NCBI RefSeq assembly: GCF_030546755.1
Contig: NZ_JAUOPE010000011.1
Coordinates: 62,001 to 126,000, forward strand
Reading direction: 5' to 3'
Length of the DNA stretch: 64,000 nucleotides
From: Colwellia sp. 1_MG-2023
Lineage (GTDB): Bacteria; Pseudomonadota; Gammaproteobacteria; Enterobacterales; Alteromonadaceae
Below, piece after piece: positions 26,484-36,565 of this stretch. Under the pieces are notes generated by a model. That model saw only the letters and a program-made list of their open reading frames with translations. It searched no databases and was not told where the DNA came from. Numbering within the stretch: position 1 is the stretch's first letter; each line of letters starts with the position of its first letter. The position numbers and the translations under genes are program-made.

Positions 26484-28175
26484 ATGAAAAAAATCACAAA
26501 TAAGATGATTAAAATAGGTTTTCTTTCTTTACTATCGCTTTTATCTCAGGTTGCAACAGCAGCTGAATTGTTGAGTGAAAACAGTACTATTAGCCGACAA
26601 GATATTCTAAGAGGAGCAATTACCCCTGAACGTGCATGGTGGGATTTAGGGCATTATCATTTAGATATTAAGGTTGATCCTAAAGCAAGAACAATTTCAG
26701 GTACAAACACCATGAAGTACCGTGTTTTAGCTGAAAAAAAACGCTTACAAATTGAATTACAAGCACCAATGAAATTAGAAAAAGTGGTGCAATCGGGTAA
26801 AGAGCTCAGTGTTGAAAAAGACGGTTATAGTTATTTTATTACCGTTGAAGAATCACATGAAATTGGCTCAGAACAACAAATTACCCTGTTTTTTTCGGGG
26901 GCACCACAAGTTGCCATTCGTGCTCCTTGGGATGGTGGCATTACCTGGTCTAAAGATGAAAATGGTATCGACTTTATTGCATCGAGTAATCAAGGCATTG
27001 GCGCTAGTATTTGGTGGCCAAACAAAGACCATGCTTATGACGAACCTGACAACGGCATATTAATGAGTGTTGAAGTGCCAGAACATTTAGTCGATGTCTC
27101 GAATGGCCGCTTAATTAAAGTTGACCACAATAAACAAGCTAAAACAAAAACTTATCATTGGCAGGTGGTTAATCCCATTAACAATTATGGTGTCAATATT
27201 AATATTGGTGACTATGTACATTTTGGTGAAAAGTACCAAGGTGAAAAAGGTCAACTAGATATGGATTATTGGGTGTTAAGGCATAATTTAGCGAAAGCCA
27301 AAAAGCAATTCAAAGATGCTAAACGCACTATTGAAGCTTTTGAGTATTGGTTTGGCCCTTATCCTTTTTATGAAGATAGCTTTAAACTTGTTGAAGCACC
27401 TTATTTAGGTATGGAGCACCAAAGTTCAGTGACTTATGGTAACGGTTACCAAAATGGTTACTTGGGACGTGATCGCAGTAGCACAGGCGCAGGTATGTTA
27501 TTTGACTTTATTATTGTGCATGAAGCTGGGCATGAATGGTTTGCTAATAATATTACTCATAACGATATTGCAGACTTGTGGATCCATGAGAGCTTCACTA
27601 ATTATTCAGAAAGCTTGTTTCTAGAATACCATTTTGATCAAGAAACCGCGTCTCAATATACACGAGGACAACGACTGAACATTGCTAACCAAACGGCCAT
27701 AATAGGTCAATATAATGTTCATCAAAGAGGGTCAAGTGACATGTATGACAAAGGCGGTAACATGTTACATATGATGCGTCAGATCATTGATGATGACGAC
27801 ATTTGGCGTGACATTCTACGTGGATTAAATAAAGACTTTTATCATCAAATAGTCACTACTAATGATATTGAACAGTATATTAATCAGAAATCAGGTAAAG
27901 ACTTCACTAAAGTATTTGATCAATATTTACGTGATATTCGCATACCAACATTTGAATACTTTATTAAAGATAACACCATGAAAATACGTTGGGGTAATGC
28001 CGTTCAAAATTTTGATATGCCAGTAAAAGTTAGTATTAACGGTAAAACACATTGGTTATCGCCGACCACACAATGGACAACGGTAACGTTAAAAGAAACT
28101 AACCCAAGCTTAATCGTTGATGCTAATTTTTATATAAATAGCCAAAATGTTTTAGGTTCACCTTCCCAAGAGTAG
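26484..28175 (+). CDS. M1 family metallopeptidase (aminopeptidase N-like), secreted
   Basis: A 563-residue zinc peptidase with a signal peptide (about 1-26, VATAA). The zinc site is HEAGH at H346-H350 plus E369 in LWIHESFTNYSE, the exact HEXXH-18-E spacing of M1. The substrate-binding GXMEN motif is replaced by GMEH (309-312), as in some bacterial M1 subfamilies. It is shorter than the typical 850-870-residue aminopeptidase N and lacks most of the C-terminal helical domain. It probably trims peptides in the periplasm or outside the cell. It stands alone. Confidence 0.92.
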   Translation: MKKITNKMIKIGFLSLLSLLSQVATAAELLSENSTISRQDILRGAITPERAWWDLGHYHLDIKVDPKARTISGTNTMKYRVLAEKKRLQIELQAPMKLEKVVQSGKELSVEKDGYSYFITVEESHEIGSEQQITLFFSGAPQVAIRAPWDGGITWSKDENGIDFIASSNQGIGASIWWPNKDHAYDEPDNGILMSVEVPEHLVDVSNGRLIKVDHNKQAKTKTYHWQVVNPINNYGVNINIGDYVHFGEKYQGEKGQLDMDYWVLRHNLAKAKKQFKDAKRTIEAFEYWFGPYPFYEDSFKLVEAPYLGMEHQSSVTYGNGYQNGYLGRDRSSTGAGMLFDFIIVHEAGHEWFANNITHNDIADLWIHESFTNYSESLFLEYHFDQETASQYTRGQRLNIANQTAIIGQYNVHQRGSSDMYDKGGNMLHMMRQIIDDDDIWRDILRGLNKDFYHQIVTTNDIEQYINQKSGKDFTKVFDQYLRDIRIPTFEYFIKDNTMKIRWGNAVQNFDMPVKVSINGKTHWLSPTTQWTTVTLKETNPSLIVDANFYINSQNVLGSPSQE

Positions 28176-28201
28176 CAATAATTTTTTTCTCATTGAGTAA
28201 T

Positions 28202-28233
28202 GAGAATCATCAGATGTTAACGAGATGATTCTC
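28202..28233. repeat. Inverted repeat after the M1 gene
   Basis: GAGAATCATC / GATGATTCTC, 10 bp perfect with a 12-base loop, 26 bases downstream of the stop. It lacks a U-run and may be an mRNA 3' stabiliser. Confidence 0.4.
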
Positions 28234-28368
28234 CTTGTTAAATACTTGTAAATTTATGGCTAAATTGTTTTGTAAATAGCGATTTGAGGTTAAATTTCAT
28301 TGTAATAGTCGTTCACTTGTTTACTATTGGTTAACCTTAATTACCACTGTAGATAGTGCTGAAAAGCA

Positions 28369-29337
28369 ATGGCTTATATTTTTAATAAAAAAAAGATGGC
28401 TTTTATCATGCTTTTGCATGGATTAGTTGTATTTGCTGCCACTGCCGATTCACAGAATGCTCAACAAAAGAAGGTAACTAGTAACTTAAGTTTACCTGTT
28501 ATCGCCAATATTTGTTTAACTTCACCTTTTACTTGTTTACAAAAGGTTGATGAAGCCTTGTTGTCTGCTCCTCAAAATAGTCGAATATATTTTGAAATTT
28601 TACAATATAAGATGGAAGCGCTTTTTAACTTACAAAGACCTGACGCGCTTTATCAAGAAAGTAAAAAATGGCTTAACCAACCTGAACTCCCTTTACCATT
28701 TCAGGTTACTAATGCAATCTATTTTGCGAAAACCGCTTGGTATCGTGGCGAAAAAGAAGCCGCCAAAAAAAGTTACTTTTTAGCAAAATCGTTATTAGCA
28801 CAAATGAATGAAGTTTACCCCTCTCCTTTAAGGTTAGTTCAGTTTGCAAATTTGCAAATGCAATTGAAAGAACATCAAGCCGCTTATGATTTATTGTCAG
28901 ATTTGGCAAAGAAATACCCAAACAGTCCAGACACACGCTTTATGGTAGAACTTCATGGTAACCTTGGACATGTTGCAAACCGATTGGGAAACTATAAAAA
29001 TGCATTATTGCATTGGCAAGAAACGAAAAAATGGGTATTTCTTTTTGGTAATAAACAACAAATAGCGGTGGTACTGTTTAATTTGGCCGATATACACAAT
29101 AAATTATCACAACATAAAGAAGCGGTACAAAATTACCAGAATGCCATTTCATTTTCGGTTGAGGCGGGTGACTATGTTAAAGCTAATCAAGCTAGGTTTC
29201 GCCTTCTTAAAACCCAATTAAAACAAGGCGAAGTATGTAGTAAGGATTCAAATTTCAACGAAATTGAACCTCAATATTTACCCAACAAGCCTACATACAA
29301 TTTAGACCAGTTAAAAGCTCAATTAAGTGCATGTTAA
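28369..29337 (+). CDS. TPR-repeat periplasmic protein of unknown function
   Basis: A 322-residue protein with an N-terminal signal-like helix (about 9-26, MAFIMLLHGLVVFAATA). At least three TPR-like helix pairs follow (around 145-175 AAYDLLSDLAKKYPNSP; 185-215 LGNYKNALLHWQETK; 225-255 IHNKLSQHKEAVQNYQNAIS). Two cysteines in ANICLTSPFTCLQ near residue 50 could form a disulfide, and a further Cys is the last residue. I recognise no named family. TPR proteins act as protein-protein scaffolds. It is monocistronic between the M1 gene and hutD. Confidence 0.7.
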   Translation: MAYIFNKKKMAFIMLLHGLVVFAATADSQNAQQKKVTSNLSLPVIANICLTSPFTCLQKVDEALLSAPQNSRIYFEILQYKMEALFNLQRPDALYQESKKWLNQPELPLPFQVTNAIYFAKTAWYRGEKEAAKKSYFLAKSLLAQMNEVYPSPLRLVQFANLQMQLKEHQAAYDLLSDLAKKYPNSPDTRFMVELHGNLGHVANRLGNYKNALLHWQETKKWVFLFGNKQQIAVVLFNLADIHNKLSQHKEAVQNYQNAISFSVEAGDYVKANQARFRLLKTQLKQGEVCSKDSNFNEIEPQYLPNKPTYNLDQLKAQLSAC

Positions 29338-29445
29338 TTGTCGATTAAGTCACTTGACCATCTCGCGTCTTATATTAATTCATTGAATTTAATCAAGTTG
29401 TAAACGACACTAACGACCTTACATTTTATTACCTATTTGAACACT

Positions 29446-30018
29446 ATGATAAAGATCATTTCTGCTCAGTCTTTTAAAACAATACCGTGGAAAAATGGTA
29501 AAGGGGTGACCACCGAACTCGCTATCAATCCAACAGGTATCTTAGATAGCTTTGATTGGCGATTAAGTATCGCCACGGTTGCCGAAGATGGCATATTCTC
29601 TGACTTTTCCGGTTATACAAGAAATTTAGTGTTAATTGAAGGTGATAGCATTTCATTAACGCATAATGAGAATAAAACCGATACGCTGACAAATATACTG
29701 GATTTTGCAACCTTTGATGGCGGCAGTAAAACAGAAGGTAAATTGCAAAAAGGTGGGATTAAAGACTTTAATATTATAACCTCAAAAGTCGCATGTGATA
29801 CCAAAGTACGAACCTTTACTCAGCCAACCAATCAATCGATCAATTTTAACGGACTCGTATTTGCTTATAGTTTATACGCAAGTATTGAAGTGATTGATCC
29901 ACAAGGCGTTATTCATAAAATTGATCATGGTGATTTATTGCAGCTTACTCAACCTAAAGGTGTAGAGTTATCAGGGACAGACTTAATCCTAATTTTCATT
30001 AAAAGCATCAACGAGTAA
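29446..30018 (+). CDS. HutD/Ves family protein
   Basis: A 190-residue double-stranded beta-helix protein of the HutD/Ves family. The N-terminus has the characteristic SFKTIPWKNGKGVTTELAI and FDWRLSIATVAEDGIFSDFSGYTRNLVLIEG. HutD is linked to histidine use in some bacteria and Ves to cold stress in E. coli; its enzymatic role is unproven. The ATG at 29446 gives the usual family start; a TTG at 29437 would add three residues. No hut genes are nearby. Confidence 0.88.
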   Translation: MIKIISAQSFKTIPWKNGKGVTTELAINPTGILDSFDWRLSIATVAEDGIFSDFSGYTRNLVLIEGDSISLTHNENKTDTLTNILDFATFDGGSKTEGKLQKGGIKDFNIITSKVACDTKVRTFTQPTNQSINFNGLVFAYSLYASIEVIDPQGVIHKIDHGDLLQLTQPKGVELSGTDLILIFIKSINE

Positions 30019-30145
30019 GTCAGGCAATCAACGCAAATACAATGGTATTCAACGGAAATACTCTGACAGCTATTTATTTATACTCTATGCTTGTTATACC
30101 TAAAAATAAGCAAGAAATTTCAAAAAATAAAGGGTTATCAAGGTC

Positions 30146-31651
30146 ATGAAAACACTCATTCAGTTCGCTCTTCTTATCAGTTGTCTTACTTCTTTTGCTT
30201 ACGCTGACAATATGCGTAAGTTAGAAATAGACACAAAAAATTTGACTACTCACACGACAAAAATAAACGGTAAAAAGGTAAACTATACCGCAACAACCGG
30301 CACACAACCTGTTTGGGATGATGAAGGCAATCCAACCGCCAGTTTATTTTATACCTACTATCAACGCAGTGATGTAAAAGATGACAGTTCACGACCCTTA
30401 TTAATTTCATTTAACGGTGGACCAGGCTCTGCTTCTGTTTGGATGCACGTTGCTTATACCGGCCCTCGAATTTTAAATGTCGATGATGAAGGTTACCCTT
30501 TACAACCTTATGGGGTAAAAACGAACCCTTACTCGGTATTAGATGTTGCTGATATTGTTTTTGTAAACCCAGTGAATACTGGCTATTCACGCGTATTGCC
30601 CGATAAAGATGGAAAAATGCCATCAAAAGAACAACAAAAGAAAATGTTTTTCGGGGTAAATGCCGACATAAAATATTTAGCCGATTGGATCACAACATTT
30701 GTATCACGTAATGATCGCTGGCGTTCACCTAAATATTTGATAGGTGAAAGTTACGGTACAACGCGTGTTTCAGGTTTAGCGTTGGAGTTGCAATCACGTC
30801 AATGGATGTATTTAAATGGTGTGATATTAGTTTCACCTACTGATATTGGTATTAAACGTGAAGGCCCAGTAAAAACAGCCAACCGTTTACCTTATTTTGC
30901 TGCAGCTGCGTGGTACCATAAAGCGCTAGACAGTAACTTACAAAAGAAAGCCTTATTAGAACTCTTGCCTGACGTTGAAGCTTTTACTATTAATCAATAT
31001 TTACCTGCTCTAGCCAAAGGTGCGTTTATTAGTGATCAGGAAAAACAAACTATTGCGCAACAAGTAGCTCAGTATTCAGGCTTATCAACACAAGAAGTTT
31101 TACGTAGTAATTTAGACATTAGCAATAATTACTTTTGGAAAGAGTTATTGCGAGACCGCGAGCAAACGATAGGTCGTTTAGATTCTCGATATTTAGGTAT
31201 CGACAAAAAAGCCGTGGGCGCTCGACCTGACTACAATGCCGAGTTAACTTCTTGGTTACACAGCTTTACGCCAGCTATTAATTACTATTTACGTGAAGAA
31301 CTTAACTATAAAACCGACATCAAATACAACATGTTTGGCAATGTTCACCCTTGGGATCGTTCAAATAATAATACTGGCGAAAACCTTCGTTTAGCGATGG
31401 CGTCAAACCCATACTTAAATGTGATGATTCAATCGGGTTATTTTGATGGTGCAACGAATTATTTTGATGCGAAATACACCATGTGGCAGCTAGATCCTAG
31501 TGGTAAAATGAAAGACCGTTTATCATTTAAAGGGTATGAAAGTGGTCACATGATGTATCTACGCCATGAAGACTTAAAAACATCAAATGACGATATTCGT
31601 ACCTTTATGAAAAACACCTTACCGAGCAAAACACAAGCCGCTAAGTATTAA
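30146..31651 (+). CDS. S10 family serine carboxypeptidase-like peptidase, secreted
   Basis: A 501-residue alpha/beta-hydrolase peptidase with a signal peptide (1-20, AYA). The oxyanion motif FNGGPGS is near residue 90, the nucleophile S202 sits in GESYG, and the Asp and His candidates are in GYFDGATNYFD and GYESGHMMYL. Bacterial S10 enzymes cleave C-terminal residues from peptides. It is followed by a long hairpin. With the nearby M1 and M16 genes it suggests heavy use of peptide substrates. Confidence 0.92.
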   Translation: MKTLIQFALLISCLTSFAYADNMRKLEIDTKNLTTHTTKINGKKVNYTATTGTQPVWDDEGNPTASLFYTYYQRSDVKDDSSRPLLISFNGGPGSASVWMHVAYTGPRILNVDDEGYPLQPYGVKTNPYSVLDVADIVFVNPVNTGYSRVLPDKDGKMPSKEQQKKMFFGVNADIKYLADWITTFVSRNDRWRSPKYLIGESYGTTRVSGLALELQSRQWMYLNGVILVSPTDIGIKREGPVKTANRLPYFAAAAWYHKALDSNLQKKALLELLPDVEAFTINQYLPALAKGAFISDQEKQTIAQQVAQYSGLSTQEVLRSNLDISNNYFWKELLRDREQTIGRLDSRYLGIDKKAVGARPDYNAELTSWLHSFTPAINYYLREELNYKTDIKYNMFGNVHPWDRSNNNTGENLRLAMASNPYLNVMIQSGYFDGATNYFDAKYTMWQLDPSGKMKDRLSFKGYESGHMMYLRHEDLKTSNDDIRTFMKNTLPSKTQAAKY

Positions 31652-31664
31652 TTCACCCATTTAA

Positions 31665-31696
31665 ATGGTAAAGCCTTAATAATAAGGTTTTACCAT
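31665..31696 (+). terminator. Long hairpin after the S10 peptidase gene
   Basis: A 14-bp stem with one G-T (ATGGTAAAGCCTTA / TAAGGTTTTACCAT) and a 4-base loop, 13 bases after the stop. There is no U-run, so it may terminate inefficiently or protect the 3' end. Confidence 0.5.
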
Positions 31697-31825
31697 CTTA
31701 TCAATAAGTTATATTTATTCTAATCGTGTAGAAAATACAGCATTTAACGCAACGAAGATTTCTTTACAAGTTAACCGTCTCTATCTAGTATTAATTTACC
31801 CCCTAATTATTGAGATGGATAAATC

Positions 31826-32209
31826 ATGGTAGAGTCATTAGAAACGAGCATATTAATCGTCGATGACAGTACTATAAACACGCGTATTATTGCTAAAATG
31901 ATCAGTGATTTAAACCATCAAGTTCTTATTGCTCAAAGTGGTTTGGAAGCTTTAAAATTACTAACAACATTCAAACCTAGTTTAATTTTACTTGATATAA
32001 AAATGCCAAATATGGATGGCTTTGAATGTTGTAAACGTATCAAAAAATCGAACAGTAGAGCCGATATTCCTATTATTTTTATTTCAAGCTCAGATTGCCC
32101 ACACGATAGGGCAAAAGCAAAACAATTAGGTGGCGCTTGCTATCTAACGAAACCTGTCAATGCCAATCAGCTTTTAGAAGAAATAGAATTTCATCTACCC
32201 TGGGCTTAG
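31826..32209 (+). CDS. Stand-alone response-regulator receiver protein
   Basis: A 127-residue CheY-like receiver with no output domain. The acidic pocket is D13-D14, the phospho-acceptor is D57 (LILLDIKMPNMDGFE), and K109 lies in YLTKPV. Such single-domain regulators signal by protein contact. No histidine kinase or chemotaxis gene is in the window, so its partner is unknown. It is monocistronic and ends at a shared terminator. Confidence 0.92.
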   Translation: MVESLETSILIVDDSTINTRIIAKMISDLNHQVLIAQSGLEALKLLTTFKPSLILLDIKMPNMDGFECCKRIKKSNSRADIPIIFISSSDCPHDRAKAKQLGGACYLTKPVNANQLLEEIEFHLPWA

Positions 32210-32221
32210 TTTGTAATAATA

Positions 32222-32255
32222 AAAAAGGTTAACCAATCAGCTGGTTAACCTTTTT
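32222..32255. terminator. Bidirectional intrinsic terminator
   Basis: A perfect 14-bp stem AAAAAGGTTAACCA / TGGTTAACCTTTTT with a 6-base loop between the convergent receiver and M16 genes. Both strands give a U-run, so it can end both transcripts. Confidence 0.88.
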
Positions 32256-32293
32256 ATTTTAATGATTATATTTTGTTATTTGGTAATCAATCG

Positions 32294-35137
32294 TTAAATT
32301 TTATAGTCAATCACTTCATAACCTAATGCTTCGAGTTGCGGTGCTAACGTTTTAGCATCACCGACTACAACCATGAACATATCTTCAATATTTAAATGTT
32401 TTTTCGCTAACGCATTGATTTCATCTTTGGTAATTGATTCAACGATTTTAGCGCGCTGCTTAACAAAATCAGCTGTTAAGTCATGCTCTAAAATTTGTGC
32501 CAAAAAGCCTAATTTTGCACGTGGTGTTTCATATTTTAAGGCATCTTTTTGATTAATAGCATTACGCATAAAGCTTAATTCTTCAGCGGTAATTCCTTTG
32601 TCATGATACGCTTTTATTTCATTAACAAATTCTACGATAGATTTATCTGTAGCATCGGCACGCACTTCAGCAGAAGCGGTATAATTTCCAGAAAATTTAT
32701 CGGCACTAAAGTATGAACGAGCACCGTAAGTGTACCCTTTGTCTTCACGAAGATTTAAGTTGATACGACTATTAAAAGCACCACCTAACGCAAAGTTCAT
32801 TAAGTATGATTTATAATACTCACCCGTAATATCTTGCGTCATAGAGCGCTTACCAATGCGAATAGCTGATTGTGCTGCTTCATCTTTATTGACTAAATAT
32901 ATTACGCCTGTTTTGGTGTCAGGTTCGGCTAACACGAGTGATAGTTTTTCTCCTTTACCTTGCCATGCACTAAAAACATCCAATGATTGTGTTAATGTTT
33001 TTTCTTGTAGATCTGATACAACAATCAACTGGCTATCAAAAGGTTTAACCTGCTGCTGATAAAATACTTTTACATCTGATAGCGTAATATTATTGATACT
33101 TTCTTCACTACCTTGGCTAGATACAGAGGCAATATTATCAGCTTGAAGCAATTGACGATAAGCTGTTGAAGCTAAGTAGCCAGCGTCTTTTTTGCTATTA
33201 ATAATCCCTTGAATAGCATTGCTTTTATTGCGAGCAAACTCTGACTCGATAAAAGCAGGCTTTAACAATTTTTCGTTTACTAATAACAAAGTGGCGTCTA
33301 AATTTTTAGTTAACGTACTGACATTAACATTAAGATATTGACTGCCGGCTGAAATATTTATCGAGCTACCAAGTTTTTGTAAAGCATTACTCATTTCTTC
33401 AGCACTACGTTCAGTGGTTGACTCATTTAATGCACTCGCAAGTAATGAAACAACCCCGGCTTTTTCTTTATCAGAATAGTAATGACCCGCAGGTATTTTT
33501 AATAATAATGTAGTGGTTGGGGTTTCAGTGCTTTGCGTTCCTAACACTTTAATGCCATTGGCAAGAGTTTTTTGCCACATTTGGGGCACATCAACCGCTT
33601 TATTCGCACCTGATGTCGGGATGACACTACGATCAAATGTATCTTTTGCTTTACGAATAACCAGCTCTTCTGAGGATGTTTCTGATAAAACTCCTGCGCT
33701 TCTTAATGGCGGAGTAAAATTATCTTCTGCAGCAACTAAGTCGGTTTTTCCTTTTGGAATCACACTCATGATGACCCCGTGTTGCCCCTTGATGTATTGC
33801 TTAAATACACGCATTACATCGGCTTTTGATACATTTGCATAACGAGCAATATCTTGAGCAATATAATTAGGGTTACCTTTAAATGTTTGATTGGAAGCTA
33901 ACGTACTTACCTTGCCCGCAACACTCTGTAGGCCAAAAATATAGCTTGCTTCCATGCTCGCCTTTACTTTTGTTAAATCGTCGTCTTCAACGCCACGCTC
34001 TTCAAATTCAACCAACGTATCGCGGATCACCTTTTCAATATCAGCAAGGGTCTTTCCAGAGGCTGGATGAGGTAAAGCAAACAAGTTAAAGGTACATGCT
34101 AATTCAGCACAAGGATGGCTCACAGAAGCTTGAACGGCTAATTGATTTTTCACTAAATTTTTATAAAACAATGAAGTTTTACCACCGCCTAAGATACTGG
34201 AAAGTACATCAAGTGGCGCTTCATCTTCATGACGAATAGAAACTGTTGGATACGACATGTATAACAATGGAAGATGAACATTGTCTTCCATTGAAATATA
34301 ACGATCATCTTCTACCGTCACAGTTGGCTTTTCTGGCATGGCAACTTCAGGGCCACGTGGAATAGAGCCAAAATACTTGTTCACTAAGCTTAGTGCCTGC
34401 TGCTCATTAATATCGCCACCAATGGTTAAGGTTGCATTATTAGGACCATACCATTTTAAGAAAAAGGCTTTTAAGTCATTAACGTTTACGCGGTTAAGGT
34501 CATCCATATAACCAATTATCGGCCATGAATAAGGGTGACCAGCTGGATAAAGAGCTTCAGAGACACGTTCATTTAATCGGCCGTAAGGGCGGTTATCAAC
34601 TCGTTGACCACGCTCATTTTTTACGGTTTCACGCTGCACTTCAAATTTTTCTTGTGTCACAGCATCAACTAAAAAGCCCATTCTATCGGCTTCAAGCCAT
34701 AACATTTTTTCAAACTGATTCGCTGGTACTGTTTGAAAATAGTTGGTTCTATCACTATTTGTCGTACCATTCATGGTACCACCGGCTTCTGTAACTAATT
34801 TAAAATGTTGTTCATCTTCAACGTTTTCAGAGCCTTGGAACATCATATGCTCAAAAAAGTGAGCAAAGCCAGATTTTCCTATCTCTTCGCGTCCTGAGCC
34901 AACATGATATGTCATGTCAACATGAACTAATGGATCAGAATTATCCTGATGTAAAATAACTGTTAAGCCATTATCTAAGGTATATTTTTTGTAAGGAATA
35001 ACCGTTTTACCTGCCTGTGCGGTAACTTCTTCAATAAAATTAACACCTGGCGGTAATATATTTTCTTCGATAGGTGTACTTGCTTGTTCACACGCGCCTA
35101 AACAAGCAATGACTAAAGCAATGCTCCACTTTTTCAA
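32294..35137 (-). CDS. M16 family zinc metallopeptidase, two-module lipoprotein
   Basis: A 947-residue pitrilysin/insulinase-family protein. The N-terminus MKKWSIALVIACLGAC has a lipobox (LGAC), so it is probably membrane-anchored. The first M16 module (about 50-480) carries the inverted zinc motif HFFEH (H93, E96, H97) and the distal Glu region FEVQRETVKNERGQ. The second (about 520-940) lacks the motif and is structural, including YTYGARSYFSADKFSG. It degrades short peptides in the periplasm. It lies 36 bases downstream of another M16 gene and is probably transcribed with it. Confidence 0.93.
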   Translation of the reverse strand: MKKWSIALVIACLGACEQASTPIEENILPPGVNFIEEVTAQAGKTVIPYKKYTLDNGLTVILHQDNSDPLVHVDMTYHVGSGREEIGKSGFAHFFEHMMFQGSENVEDEQHFKLVTEAGGTMNGTTNSDRTNYFQTVPANQFEKMLWLEADRMGFLVDAVTQEKFEVQRETVKNERGQRVDNRPYGRLNERVSEALYPAGHPYSWPIIGYMDDLNRVNVNDLKAFFLKWYGPNNATLTIGGDINEQQALSLVNKYFGSIPRGPEVAMPEKPTVTVEDDRYISMEDNVHLPLLYMSYPTVSIRHEDEAPLDVLSSILGGGKTSLFYKNLVKNQLAVQASVSHPCAELACTFNLFALPHPASGKTLADIEKVIRDTLVEFEERGVEDDDLTKVKASMEASYIFGLQSVAGKVSTLASNQTFKGNPNYIAQDIARYANVSKADVMRVFKQYIKGQHGVIMSVIPKGKTDLVAAEDNFTPPLRSAGVLSETSSEELVIRKAKDTFDRSVIPTSGANKAVDVPQMWQKTLANGIKVLGTQSTETPTTTLLLKIPAGHYYSDKEKAGVVSLLASALNESTTERSAEEMSNALQKLGSSINISAGSQYLNVNVSTLTKNLDATLLLVNEKLLKPAFIESEFARNKSNAIQGIINSKKDAGYLASTAYRQLLQADNIASVSSQGSEESINNITLSDVKVFYQQQVKPFDSQLIVVSDLQEKTLTQSLDVFSAWQGKGEKLSLVLAEPDTKTGVIYLVNKDEAAQSAIRIGKRSMTQDITGEYYKSYLMNFALGGAFNSRINLNLREDKGYTYGARSYFSADKFSGNYTASAEVRADATDKSIVEFVNEIKAYHDKGITAEELSFMRNAINQKDALKYETPRAKLGFLAQILEHDLTADFVKQRAKIVESITKDEINALAKKHLNIEDMFMVVVGDAKTLAPQLEALGYEVIDYKI

Positions 35138-35173
35138 CAGACTTCTCCTTTGTATTTTGATTATATTTTTATG

Positions 35174-36565
35174 CTATTTAGTTTTAAAACCAATATCACT
35201 AATGTTCACTTCAATTATTTCACCATATTTATTCAGTTTATCCCGAATAGCATCAGCTTGGCCAACGACAACAAATTGAAGATTTTCTTGTGGGAAATAT
35301 TGTTGAATTAATTGTTTAGTTTTTTCAATCGTTAACGAGTCAACTTGCTGTTCAAAGGTATTGATATAGCTTTCATCAAATTGATAGCCATACATATTGA
35401 CTAGTAACGAGGCAAGCTCGCTAGACGTTTCAAATTGTGGTGGAAATTGACCTTTTACGTATGCCTTTGCTGAAGTTAGGGTTTCATTATCAATGCCTTT
35501 TTCCCATAACCTTGCGTAAGTTTTCAATGCTAAATCTATGGCTTCAATCGTGGTATCGGTTTTAGTAAAAGTTGATATAGCAAAACTGCCGTCTTGACTG
35601 TATGAACTGAATCGACTTCTTGCACCATATGTTAAGCCAGCATTCACCCGTAATTCATCGTTTAACCATGAGGTAAAGCGAGCACCTAAAATAGTATTTA
35701 TTACCGAAATACCAACCCGATCAGGATTGCTTTGTACTATACCTTTACCGCCAATTAAAAACGTGGACTGACGTGCATCAGGTTTATTCACCAATAATAA
35801 TTTTGATGTGGTTGCCTTGGCGGCTTTAGCAACTTTAGTGCTTGTTATTTCTTGAGTGTTTTTCCAAGGCGCAAATAAAGTTGTAAGCTGCTTTTTCATT
35901 TGTTTACTGTCAAAATCACCGACAACAATCACCGCACTATTACTTGGTTGATACCATTGTTGATAGTGTTTTTTTAATTGTTCCAGTGTCAGGTTTTCAA
36001 TGGATTGACTATCTCCTTGTACAACAGAGCCATAACCCTGTTCGCCAAAAACAAGTTGGTTAAAATAGTGATTGATCACCGAACCAGGGCGTTCTTTACT
36101 TTGTTGTAAGTTTAAAATATGTCGTTGTTTTAATTTTTCAAATTCATCATTATCAAAACGAGGCGATATTACTAGGTCGCGCACAATAGGTAGAATTTTT
36201 TGCTTATCTTTACTAGCAAGTGAGGCACCAATGGTAACAAACTCTAAGTTTGCCGTACTGAAAATATCAGCACCAACAAAGTCTATCGTTTCATCCAATT
36301 CATTTTTATTTAATGATTGCGTACCTAAGGCAAGATTTCTTGCGGTAAAATAATTTAAGCCTGATTGTTGGCCATCTTCAATAGCCCCTGCTTTTATGAC
36401 AACACTGATATCAATTAACGGGACTTCTTTTTGTTCCATTAAATAGATGACTAAGCCATTGTCTAATGTAAATTTCTCATAAGTAGGTAAGGTATAATTT
36501 GCCATACTAACGGCACTAAAAACTGTTGCACTGAGCAAGAATAAATAATTAAAGATCCGCATCAT
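35174..36565 (-). CDS. M16 family protein lacking the zinc motif (non-catalytic partner)
   Basis: A 463-residue secreted M16 protein with signal peptide (MMRIFNYLFLLSATVFSAVSMA). Where active members have HXXEH it has SGLNYFTARNL, so it cannot bind zinc. It keeps other family features such as RVNAGLTYGARSRFSSY. It is probably the non-catalytic subunit pairing with the active M16 gene just upstream. The ATG at 36565, preceded by AGAGGA at 6-nt spacing, is the best start; it overlaps the upstream gene by 17 bases, indicating translational coupling. Confidence 0.9.
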   Translation of the reverse strand: MMRIFNYLFLLSATVFSAVSMANYTLPTYEKFTLDNGLVIYLMEQKEVPLIDISVVIKAGAIEDGQQSGLNYFTARNLALGTQSLNKNELDETIDFVGADIFSTANLEFVTIGASLASKDKQKILPIVRDLVISPRFDNDEFEKLKQRHILNLQQSKERPGSVINHYFNQLVFGEQGYGSVVQGDSQSIENLTLEQLKKHYQQWYQPSNSAVIVVGDFDSKQMKKQLTTLFAPWKNTQEITSTKVAKAAKATTSKLLLVNKPDARQSTFLIGGKGIVQSNPDRVGISVINTILGARFTSWLNDELRVNAGLTYGARSRFSSYSQDGSFAISTFTKTDTTIEAIDLALKTYARLWEKGIDNETLTSAKAYVKGQFPPQFETSSELASLLVNMYGYQFDESYINTFEQQVDSLTIEKTKQLIQQYFPQENLQFVVVGQADAIRDKLNKYGEIIEVNISDIGFKTK